Source: Candidatus Kaiserbacteria bacterium
GTDB lineage: Bacteria > Patescibacteriota > Minisyncoccia > Phycocordibacterales > UBA918
DNA length: 5,483 bases
Assembly (NCBI GenBank): GCA_007117575.1
Contig: SKGH01000108.1
Location: 1 to 5,483, forward strand
Reading direction: 5' to 3'
Shown here: positions 1 through 5,458 of the stretch, piece after piece
How positions within the stretch are numbered: the first letter of the stretch is position 1
Layout: every line of letters begins with the position of its first letter
The notes under the pieces: model-generated
Seen by the model: the letters and a program-made list of their open reading frames with translations, nothing else
What the model was told of the DNA's origin: nothing
The model's database searches: none
Made by a program: the position numbers and the translations under genes

Positions 1-69
1 TCGTACCACCAAGTACGCCTCACCCAGCTCCAGTTTCCGTGATCATTTATATTCTTTCGTGACTGACTA

Positions 70-107
70 AAACATTTTTTGGTTTATTACGTTAGTAATA
101 AATGTTT
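70..107. repeat. AT-rich inverted repeat upstream of prfB
   Basis: TTTATTAC (83-90) and GTAATAAA (95-102) form a perfect 8-bp inverted repeat around the loop GTTA. Outside it, AAACA (70-74) can pair with TGTTT (103-107), leaving 75-82 as a one-sided bulge. The stem has a single G-C pair in its inner part and no T-run follows it on either strand, so it does not look like an intrinsic terminator. It may be a protein-binding palindrome or the tail of an upstream transcription unit. No function can be assigned from sequence. Confidence 0.45.
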
Positions 108-198
108 ACCGGAACTATAGCCGGGTCAGCGCCTTGAACTTCATCAGAAACGCGTAAGTCATGATAATTTTAACTTAAGAAGAAATATAGATTATTTC

Positions 199-207
199 TG
201 ATATACT
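199..207 (+). promoter_or_regulatory. Putative extended -10 promoter element for prfB
   Basis: TGATATACT fits the extended -10 pattern TGnTATAAT, with TATACT matching five of six positions. No convincing -35 hexamer lies 16-18 bases upstream, which extended -10 promoters can tolerate. Transcription would be expected to start about seven bases downstream, at roughly 213-215, which coincides with the ATG of prfB. If real, the mRNA would be leaderless, consistent with the lack of a Shine-Dalgarno sequence. In this AT-rich DNA a chance match is possible. Confidence 0.4.
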
Positions 208-214
208 GAACATT

Positions 215-1114
215 ATGAATGATACTGACAACCATGAGATGAGAATTAAAGAAATCGAGGCGGCCATGCTCCTACCTGATTTTTGGAATGAGCCGGCCAA
301 GGCACAAGCTTTAATAAAAGAGATGCAAGAGCTTAAAGATCTTAGTGAGGGTAAGGGAAAGTACGACCGTTGCCATGCCATTATCACTATAATTGCAGGA
401 GCCGGAGGTGATGACGCGGAAGATTTTGCCCGTATTTTAATGAATATGTATCAAAAATATTCTGAAAGTAAGTGTTGGGATACTCTTATTTTGGATGACC
501 ATCCAAATGATCATGGTGGCTACAGGAATATTGTCATTGAAATCAGTGGAAAGGGTTCTTATGGAGTTTTACGCATTGAGTCCGGAGTTCATAGGCTGGT
601 GAGAATATCACCGTTTAACAGTAATGGTAAAAGACAAACCTCTTTTGTGTTGGTCGAAGTCTCCCCGGCTGTCCCGATAGAGGAGTTTAGGGATTTAGAT
701 GAGTCTGAATTGGAGGTGTCTTTTGCTCGTTCCGGTGGTGCTGGTGGTCAAAATGTAAACAAGAGAGAAACGGCAGTAAGAATAACTCATGTACCAACCG
801 GTTTGTCAGTGCATGTGTCAAGTGAGCGAAGTCAGTTGCAAAATAGGGAGAAAGGCATGGTGTTGTTGGCAGGTAAGTTAGCCACTTTGATGGAAGAGAA
901 GCAACAGCGAGAACTGCAGGGCTTGTCGGTTGAGAAGTCAACTAAGATAGAGTGGGGAAGTCAGATAAGATCTTACGTACTTCACCCTTATCAATTGGTT
1001 AAAGACCATCGTACCGGCAGTGAAGTGCGTACGGTAGATGCTGTTTTGAATGGTGAAATTCAGCTTTTTTTAGATTCAGCAGTTTCTTGGTCACAGGATA
1101 AAGATAGGAAATGA
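215..1114 (+). CDS. prfB: Peptide chain release factor 2 (RF2) with shortened domain 1
   Basis: RF2 acts on the ribosome, recognising UAA and UGA and triggering hydrolysis of peptidyl-tRNA. The 299-residue product has the RF2-specific codon-recognition tripeptide SPF at residues 132-134 and the catalytic GGQ at 177-179 (context SGGAGGQNVNK), followed by the conserved blocks AVRITHVPTG, WGSQIRSYVLHP and the KDHRTGSEVR region. Residues 9-33 match the start of domain 1 (for example DFWNEPAKAQAL). From there to the AGAGG block at 61-65 there are only 27 residues, against about 77 in E. coli RF2, so roughly 50 residues of the helical domain 1 are missing. Total length is well below the usual ~365. 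The ATG at 215 has no Shine-Dalgarno sequence; ATG 236 is an alternative. In-frame codons 197-214 (SDILNI) resemble the E. coli segment SDVLRGYL, so a start at ATT 191 or 194 is conceivable. No CUU-UGA frameshift site with an upstream SD is visible. It ends in UGA, one of its own target codons. Confidence 0.95.
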   Translation: MNDTDNHEMRIKEIEAAMLLPDFWNEPAKAQALIKEMQELKDLSEGKGKYDRCHAIITIIAGAGGDDAEDFARILMNMYQKYSESKCWDTLILDDHPNDHGGYRNIVIEISGKGSYGVLRIESGVHRLVRISPFNSNGKRQTSFVLVEVSPAVPIEEFRDLDESELEVSFARSGGAGGQNVNKRETAVRITHVPTGLSVHVSSERSQLQNREKGMVLLAGKLATLMEEKQQRELQGLSVEKSTKIEWGSQIRSYVLHPYQLVKDHRTGSEVRTVDAVLNGEIQLFLDSAVSWSQDKDRK

Positions 1115-1341
1115 GAAAAACTTTTTATCTTTATGTTCTTACCGAGTTTGTTTGATTAGATATGGGAGGGAAGCACTAGGCTAAGTAGTTTTGTTATAGA
1201 TAAATGGAATAAATGGCTTGTAAATGTGGGAAATTACGGCTCGTTTATTTCTTATCCGACCTGATTTAAAAAGCGCTTTTATTTTATCAAAATATGTATC
1301 TGGTATATTTTTCGAAAATCGAGTAAAATAGCTGAGTTGTT
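1115..1341. other. Intergenic region between prfB and ftsE
   Basis: This 227-base gap is AT-rich and has no RNA gene or strong terminator that I can recognise. A perfect 12-bp palindrome, AAAAGCGCTTTT, lies at 1269-1280, and a shorter one, TTTTCGAAAA, at 1309-1318. A short open frame at 1213-1269 would encode 18 residues beginning MACKCGKL, but it is too short and unsupported to call. The right end carries promoter-like motifs for ftsE. The sequence ATTTTATCAAA at 1281-1291 recurs at 2081-2091 upstream of ftsX. Confidence 0.6.
1301..1329 (+). promoter_or_regulatory. Putative promoter for ftsE
   Basis: TGGTATATT at 1301-1309 fits the extended -10 pattern TGnTATAAT (TATATT, five of six). It would start transcription near 1316, giving a leader of about 26 bases. 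A second candidate -10, TAAAAT at 1324-1329, would give a very short leader. Neither has a good -35 partner. The motif type matches those before prfB, ftsX and the gene at the right edge, which raises confidence a little. Confidence 0.35.
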
Positions 1342-2025
1342 ATGATTTACTTTGATAAGGTTTCCAAACATTATAACAATCGCAATTCTATTGCGATTGA
1401 AGACGTTACTTTTCAGGTTGCCCCAAGAGAGTTTGTTTCTATAGTCGGCCATTCGGGAGCGGGCAAGACCACTTTATTAAAAATGTTAATAGCCGAAGAT
1501 AGACCAACCGCCGGTCAGGTGTTTTTTGAGTCCTTGGATGTACATCAGATACCTAGAACCAAATTACCTAAGTATAGAAGAAAAATTGGTACCGTTTTTC
1601 AAGACTTTAAATTACTTTCTCATAAAACAGCTTTTGAAAATATTGCCTTTGCCATGGAGGCAAACGGAAGGAGTGATGAAGAAATTGAGGAAAACGTACC
1701 CCAAGCTTTAGCTTTGGTGGACTTAGAACCTAAAGCTTGGAATTTCCCTTGGGAATTATCTGGTGGTGAAAAACAGCGGGTGGCTATAGCTCGTGCTATA
1801 GTTAATCAGCCAGATATTATCATCGCTGACGAGCCAACCGGCAATCTGGATCCAATAGCAACTTATGAGGTGGTCCAGATATTAAAAAAGATTAACGATC
1901 TAGGTACGACTGTGATCATGACTACTCATAATAAGGGTGTGATAGATGAATTAGGTCGCAGAGTGATAACTATGGATGAAGGGCGTATCGTGCGCGATGA
2001 CGTGGAGGGTACATACTCTTTGTAG
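1342..2025 (+). CDS. ftsE: Cell division ATP-binding protein FtsE
   Basis: FtsE is the cytoplasmic ABC-type ATPase that pairs with FtsX at the division site; ATP turnover drives FtsX, which in characterised bacteria activates peptidoglycan hydrolases outside the membrane. The 227-residue product has the full set of ABC motifs: Walker A GHSGAGKTT at 36-44, the Q-loop glutamine at 87 (VFQDFKLL, typical of FtsE), the signature LSGGEKQR at 139-146, Walker B IIIADEP at 159-165, the D-loop NLDP at 168-171 and the H-loop histidine at 196. Length is close to E. coli FtsE (222). The ATG at 1342 starts the conserved IYFDKVSKHY segment. Only a weak GAG lies upstream as a ribosome site. The next gene is ftsX, which supports FtsE over other LolD/MacB-like ATPases. 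Unusually, 147 bases separate the two genes, where overlap or near-contact is common. Confidence 0.95.
   Translation: MIYFDKVSKHYNNRNSIAIEDVTFQVAPREFVSIVGHSGAGKTTLLKMLIAEDRPTAGQVFFESLDVHQIPRTKLPKYRRKIGTVFQDFKLLSHKTAFENIAFAMEANGRSDEEIEENVPQALALVDLEPKAWNFPWELSGGEKQRVAIARAIVNQPDIIIADEPTGNLDPIATYEVVQILKKINDLGTTVIMTTHNKGVIDELGRRVITMDEGRIVRDDVEGTYSL
1701..1755 (+). repeat. Two adjacent inverted repeats inside ftsE
   Basis: CCAAGCTTTAG (1701-1711) and CTAAAGCTTGG (1730-1740) form a perfect 11-bp inverted repeat with an 18-base loop. Immediately after it, TTCCC (1744-1748) and GGGAA (1751-1755) form a 5-bp inverted repeat around TT. Both lie in coding sequence just before the codons for the LSGGE signature. 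The mRNA could fold here. No T-run follows, so it is not a terminator. Whether the structure has a role is unknown. Confidence 0.5.
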
Positions 2026-2094
2026 GGACGATATCACTTTATTTATGGAATCATTTGTAGGATTTTTGCCGAAAAAAGTAATTTTATCAAATTT

Positions 2095-2122
2095 TTCACA
2101 CAGTAAATAATGGTGATACAAT
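2095..2122 (+). promoter_or_regulatory. Putative promoter for ftsX (-35 plus extended -10)
   Basis: TTCACA at 2095-2100 matches five of six bases of the -35 consensus. After a 16-base spacer comes TACAAT at 2117-2122 (five of six), preceded by TG with one base between, giving TGATACAAT. Transcription would start near 2129 and leave a leader of about 44 bases before the ftsX ATG. This is the best-formed promoter in the window and suggests ftsX can be expressed separately from ftsE. Confidence 0.5.
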
Positions 2123-2172
2123 GGAGTTATGCGTAATTTACAAGTTATACTTTTAAATAAGACACTTTAATC

Positions 2173-3093
2173 ATGTTGACAAGCTTTAAAAGAGTAATGA
2201 AGGCGGGTTTTGTAGGTTTTTGGCGCAATGCCTTTGTGTCAATATCGGCAATTTTTGTCATGGTGGTTACTTTGTTTGTGGTGGGTTCGGTGATGATGGT
2301 AGATAAACTTTTGGGAGCAGCCTTAGAAAATGTCCAATCTCAAGTGGACATAAATGTTTATATGGCTGTAGAAGCTGAGGAGTCAGACATAATGCAGTTA
2401 AAGACCATTTTACAAGCTTTACCTGAAGTGCGTGAGATAGTCTATACCTCCAGAGAAGATGCCTTACAAAGTTTTACAGAACGTTATCGAGGTGATGAAA
2501 CCATTATGAGAGGTTTGGAGGAAATAGGTGAAAACCCACTGCGCGCGTCTTTGTCAATACGTGCTTTTCAAACCGGACAATATCAAGGGATAGACTCTTT
2601 TTTAAGAGAGCAACGAGCTACTGAAGACCTGCAAAATCCTCTGATAGATGAACTTAACTTTCCTCGTAATCAAGAAGCCATAGATAGGCTGACAGCCATT
2701 ATCGGTGCGGTTGAAAATTTTTCATTTGTAGCCATGATAGTACTGGTCATAGCCTCTGTACTGATAACTTTTAATACTATTCGACTAGCTATCTATACCA
2801 CACGAGACGAAATATCAGTCATGCGCTTAGTGGGAGCCAGTAACTCCTTTATACGGGGTCCTTTTATGCTACAAGGTATAATGTACGGTGTAGTAGCCGG
2901 GGTTATCGCTCTGGCAATGATGTATCCGATAATAGTCTCTATAGGCCCGCAAACAGAAATGTTCTTTGGTTTTAATTTATACAATTATTTTGTAAATGAT
3001 TTTGTAAATATATTCTTGATCCTAGTTGGTTCCGGTGTGGCTTTGGGGTTGGTATCTAGCGTTTCAGCTGTGGCTCGTTATCTAAAGGTTTGA
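2173..3093 (+). CDS. ftsX: Cell division protein FtsX (FtsE partner)
   Basis: FtsX is the integral membrane half of the FtsEX complex, passing the ATPase cycle of FtsE to cell-wall hydrolases outside the membrane. The 306-residue product shows the family layout: a short cytoplasmic N-terminus, a first hydrophobic segment around residues 21-43, an extracytoplasmic domain of about 140 residues (44-182) rich in charged residues, and three more hydrophobic segments at roughly 183-206, 229-256 and 277-299. The conserved motif MRLVGAS falls at 217-223 between segments two and three, as in FtsX and related permease domains. Length is typical. The ATG at 2173 is the first in frame and lies just ahead of the KRVMKAGFVGFWRN segment; there is no Shine-Dalgarno sequence. 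It follows ftsE in the same direction. No hydrolase or adaptor partner gene is in the window. It ends in UGA, 34 bases before pyrG. Confidence 0.95.
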   Translation: MLTSFKRVMKAGFVGFWRNAFVSISAIFVMVVTLFVVGSVMMVDKLLGAALENVQSQVDINVYMAVEAEESDIMQLKTILQALPEVREIVYTSREDALQSFTERYRGDETIMRGLEEIGENPLRASLSIRAFQTGQYQGIDSFLREQRATEDLQNPLIDELNFPRNQEAIDRLTAIIGAVENFSFVAMIVLVIASVLITFNTIRLAIYTTRDEISVMRLVGASNSFIRGPFMLQGIMYGVVAGVIALAMMYPIIVSIGPQTEMFFGFNLYNYFVNDFVNIFLILVGSGVALGLVSSVSAVARYLKV

Positions 3094-3127
3094 TGATTAT
3101 TAGTAGACTTAATTGCTAAATACCACC

Positions 3128-4795
3128 ATGACTGTTCGTGATAAAAAAAATGTCAATAAATCGAATTTAAAATACATTTTCGTGGTCGGAGGGGTTATGA
3201 GTGGGGTAGGTAAAGGAGTAACCGCTTCCTCGGTTGCTAAAATACTGCAAGCACGTGGCTTGAATATTACTGCTATTAAAATAGACCCTTACATAAACGT
3301 AGACGCCGGAACCATGAATCCTACTGAACATGGTGAGGTTTTTGTCCTCAAGGATGGTCTGGAGACGGACCAAGATATGGGAAACTATGAACGTTTTTTG
3401 AATGTAGATCTACCTAAAGAAAACTACATGACCACAGGCAGTGTATATTTGTCAGTTATTAAAAAAGAGAGAAATCTGGGGTACGAAGGAAAAAACGTAG
3501 AAGTGGTACCTGATATACCACTTGAAGTTATTAGACGTATAAATTTGGCCGCTAAACAAGCTGGCGCCGATGTGGTCTTGGTTGAAGTGGGGGGTACGGT
3601 CGGTGAGTATCAGAATATTCTCTTTCTTGAAGCCATACGTATGCTTAAGCAACGTTATCCGGAAAGAGTTGGCGTGGTCATGGTCAGTTATTTGCCTGTT
3701 CCCGGTAGTGTTGGTGAGATGAAGACCAAGCCGACACAGACGGCGGTTAGAGCGTTAAACAGTGTCGGAGTATTTGCAGATATAATAATCGCTCGCAGTA
3801 CAGTGGCGGTTGATAGAAAAAGAAAAGAAAAGATCGCTACTTTTTGCAATGTAAATCCAGACAATGTGATCTCAGCACCTGATGTGGAAAGTATTTATGA
3901 TATTCCTTTAAATTTTGAAAAAGATAAATTATCTGAACGTTTGTGTACGATGTTGGATCTTTCTTGCAAATCAAGATCTGAATTGGAAGATTGGAAAAAA
4001 TTTGTTAGAAAGACAAAAAACTATAAGGATGAGGTGCAGGTGGCTGTGGTGGGTAAGTACTTTTCTTCTGGCGAATTTGTCCTTTCAGATGTATACATAT
4101 CCATAATTGAAGCACTTAAATATTCTGCTTATGCAAATGGTCTTAAACCTATAATATCGTACCTGTCTTCTCAAGAGTTTGAGAAGGGAAGACCTTTGTC
4201 TGACTTAAAAGATTATGGGGGTATTATCGTGCCAGGTGGTTTTGGTTCAACCGGAATTGAAGGTAAATTAAAAGTGATAGAATATACTCGTCAAAATGGT
4301 ATTCCTTATTTGGGAATATGTTATGGTATGCAACTAGCTGTACTTGAATACGCTAGAAATGTAATGAAACTAAAAAATCCCAGCACTGCTGAAATAGACC
4401 CCAAAGCTGATCATTTAGTGATAGACGTGATGCCTGAGCAAAGAGAAAAAATAATGGGAAAAGACATGGGCGGAACGATGCGTCTGGGGCAGTATCCAAC
4501 AATTATAGAAAAAGGCAGTATAGCTTCCAAAGCATATAAAAAGTTGCAGATAATGGAAAGACATAGACATAGATACGAAGTTAATCCGAAATACATTTCT
4601 GACATGGAGTCCGCCGGCTTGGTGTTTTCAGGTAAGTCACCTGACGGCCGTTTGATGGAAATTATGGAATTGCCAACTGAGGTACATCCATTTTTTGTAG
4701 GAGTTCAATTTCATCCCGAACTACAAGCCAGACCGCTTGATCCACATCCACTTTTTACTGCTTTTGTTAAGGCGTCGTACGAAAGTAAAAGTTAA
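3128..4795 (+). CDS. pyrG: CTP synthase (glutamine-hydrolysing)
   Basis: CTP synthase converts UTP to CTP in the cytoplasm using ATP and ammonia from glutamine, the last step of de novo pyrimidine nucleotide synthesis. From ATG 3128 the product is 555 residues (E. coli 545). The N-terminal synthetase domain has the P-loop region GGVMSGVGKG, the block KIDPYINVDAGTMNP, the Mg-binding region around ETDQD (Asp 83) and Glu 153, and KTKPTQ at 199-204. The C-terminal class I glutaminase domain has the nucleophile Cys 398 (LGICYGMQ), ERHRHRYEVN, and the His 529 / Glu 531 pair in QFHPE. A TTG at 3113 would add five residues; ATG 3128 is preferred. Even from there, 14 residues precede the usual KYIFVVGG start. 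Odd points: the usual GDIES is GEYQN (159-163), the usual GGFGxRG is GGFGSTG, and about five extra residues follow VVGKY (FSSGEFVLSDVY). Catalytic residues are intact. No Shine-Dalgarno sequence is present. Confidence 0.97.
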   Translation: MTVRDKKNVNKSNLKYIFVVGGVMSGVGKGVTASSVAKILQARGLNITAIKIDPYINVDAGTMNPTEHGEVFVLKDGLETDQDMGNYERFLNVDLPKENYMTTGSVYLSVIKKERNLGYEGKNVEVVPDIPLEVIRRINLAAKQAGADVVLVEVGGTVGEYQNILFLEAIRMLKQRYPERVGVVMVSYLPVPGSVGEMKTKPTQTAVRALNSVGVFADIIIARSTVAVDRKRKEKIATFCNVNPDNVISAPDVESIYDIPLNFEKDKLSERLCTMLDLSCKSRSELEDWKKFVRKTKNYKDEVQVAVVGKYFSSGEFVLSDVYISIIEALKYSAYANGLKPIISYLSSQEFEKGRPLSDLKDYGGIIVPGGFGSTGIEGKLKVIEYTRQNGIPYLGICYGMQLAVLEYARNVMKLKNPSTAEIDPKADHLVIDVMPEQREKIMGKDMGGTMRLGQYPTIIEKGSIASKAYKKLQIMERHRHRYEVNPKYISDMESAGLVFSGKSPDGRLMEIMELPTEVHPFFVGVQFHPELQARPLDPHPLFTAFVKASYESKS

Positions 4796-4803
4796 CACGG
4801 AAG

Positions 4804-4812
4804 TATGATAAT
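4804..4812 (+). promoter_or_regulatory. Weak -10-like element before the membrane-protein ORF
   Basis: TATGATAAT contains two overlapping -10-like hexamers, TATGAT (4804-4809) and GATAAT (4807-4812), each five of six to consensus. There is no -35 at a proper spacing. A start from either would fall at about 4816-4819, at the ATG of the next ORF. Read-through from pyrG across the 22-base gap is equally likely. Confidence 0.2.
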
Positions 4813-4817
4813 TTAAA

Positions 4818-5393
4818 ATGGTCTCTCAACGAATATATATTCTATACGCAATTACTATTTTTATTAGCTCGTTCTTGCTTTTTCAGGTTCAGCCTTTATT
4901 AGGGAAGCATCTTTTGCCTTGGTTTGGAGGTAGTTCAGCGGTATGGATCGCCTCACTGTTCTTTTTTATGACGGCGTTAGCTGTTGGTTATTTATATGCT
5001 CAACTTTTGTCGTTGCTTACTCGTGGTACACAGATACTGATACATTTTTTCTTTTTAATCTTGTCTCTAGGTGTTTTGTATCGTCATAGTCTTGTCTGGC
5101 CATCACCGATCACTTCCGAATTGGTTCATGTTCCATTACTAGGTTATGATCCTGTCTTGGGCATTGTTTCTATATTGGTGTTGAGTATCGGTATCCCGTT
5201 TGTTCTTTTATCATCTACCAGTTCATTGCTACAGCTTTGGTATGGACACGCTACTGGCAGAGAGCCTTTTTCTCTTTACGCGGTTTCAAACGCAGGATCT
5301 TTGTTGGGTCTTTTGAGCTTTCCCCTTATATTTGAGCGTTTTTTTTTCTACGATATCTTTAGGGGACTGTTGCCAATTACCCCCACTCTCTAA
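4818..5393 (+). CDS. Truncated membrane domain of a fused membrane/spermidine-synthase-like protein
   Basis: The 191-residue product is very hydrophobic, with likely membrane segments around residues 7-26, 41-66, 73-90, 112-133 and 155-178. Its motifs LLFQVQPLLGKHLLPWFGG (21-38, with AVW following), GIPFVLLSSTSSLLQ (125-139) and LYAVSNAGSLLGLLSFPL (153-170) resemble, from memory, the N-terminal membrane part of large proteins annotated as fused MFS/spermidine synthase. Those proteins run to several hundred residues, with more membrane segments and a C-terminal Rossmann-type aminopropyltransferase domain. Here the frame ends soon after the SNAGSLLGLLSFPL block, so the catalytic part is absent and no polyamine synthesis can be inferred. 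A run of nine T (5339-5347) sits where the resemblance fades; the other two frames after it also close quickly, so a single frameshift does not restore a long protein. It may be a decaying remnant or a domain kept alone. ATG 4818 is 22 bases after pyrG; GGAAG at 4799-4803 is too distant to be a good ribosome site. Confidence 0.7.
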   Translation: MVSQRIYILYAITIFISSFLLFQVQPLLGKHLLPWFGGSSAVWIASLFFFMTALAVGYLYAQLLSLLTRGTQILIHFFFLILSLGVLYRHSLVWPSPITSELVHVPLLGYDPVLGIVSILVLSIGIPFVLLSSTSSLLQLWYGHATGREPFSLYAVSNAGSLLGLLSFPLIFERFFFYDIFRGLLPITPTL

Positions 5394-5413
5394 CCAAAAC
5401 AACCCTTCTAAAA

Positions 5414-5422
5414 TGCTATAAT
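5414..5422 (+). promoter_or_regulatory. Perfect extended -10 promoter element
   Basis: TGCTATAAT is an exact match to TGnTATAAT. No clear -35 lies upstream. Transcription would start near 5429, about 26 bases before the ATG at 5455. Together with the stop at 5391-5393 and the following start codon, it marks the beginning of a new transcription unit at the right edge. Confidence 0.6.
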
Positions 5423-5458
5423 ATGGTCAATTAATCATTAATTATAGCCATATTATGC
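5415..5458. repeat. Nested palindrome overlapping the promoter and start codon
   Basis: ATAATATGG (5418-5426) and CCATATTAT (5448-5456) are a perfect 9-bp inverted repeat, extendable by GC/GC (5415-5416 with 5457-5458) if T 5417 is bulged. Inside it, AATTAAT (5429-5435) and ATTAATT (5437-5443) form a second perfect inverted repeat around C 5436. The left outer arm contains most of the -10 hexamer and the right arm runs into the ATG. With a transcription start near 5429 the left outer arm would not be transcribed, so a DNA-level operator is more likely than an RNA hairpin. No T-run follows on the + strand. Confidence 0.55.

Noticed and set aside
8..52. On the - strand an ATG frame reads MITETGAG, then UGA, then GVLGGT, which would be glycine-rich if UGA meant glycine.
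   Set aside because: An intact RF2 gene is present and UGA ends prfB and ftsX, so UGA reassignment is very unlikely. The stretch is too short to judge.
1..68. Possible end or start of a neighbouring gene at the left edge; this stretch is more GC-rich than what follows.
   Set aside because: All three + frames close by base 70 and the - strand frames are too short or lack a clear start. Nothing matches a family I recognise, including the SecA C-terminus sometimes found before prfB.
687..941. 84-residue open frame on the - strand opposite prfB.
   Set aside because: It lies wholly over the conserved GGQ region of RF2 and its sequence shows no protein-family features; it is a shadow frame.
1115..1126. 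GAAAAACTTTTT right after the prfB stop as a terminator.
   Set aside because: The stem would be five A-T pairs with a one-base loop, too weak for an intrinsic terminator.
1213..1269. Short ORF of 18 codons beginning MACKCGKL.
   Set aside because: Too short, no good ribosome site, and no evidence of conservation; expected by chance in a 227-base gap.
3113..3127. TTG at 3113 as the pyrG start.
   Set aside because: ATG 3128 is a better codon and already gives more N-terminal residues than most CTP synthases have; no ribosome site favours the TTG.
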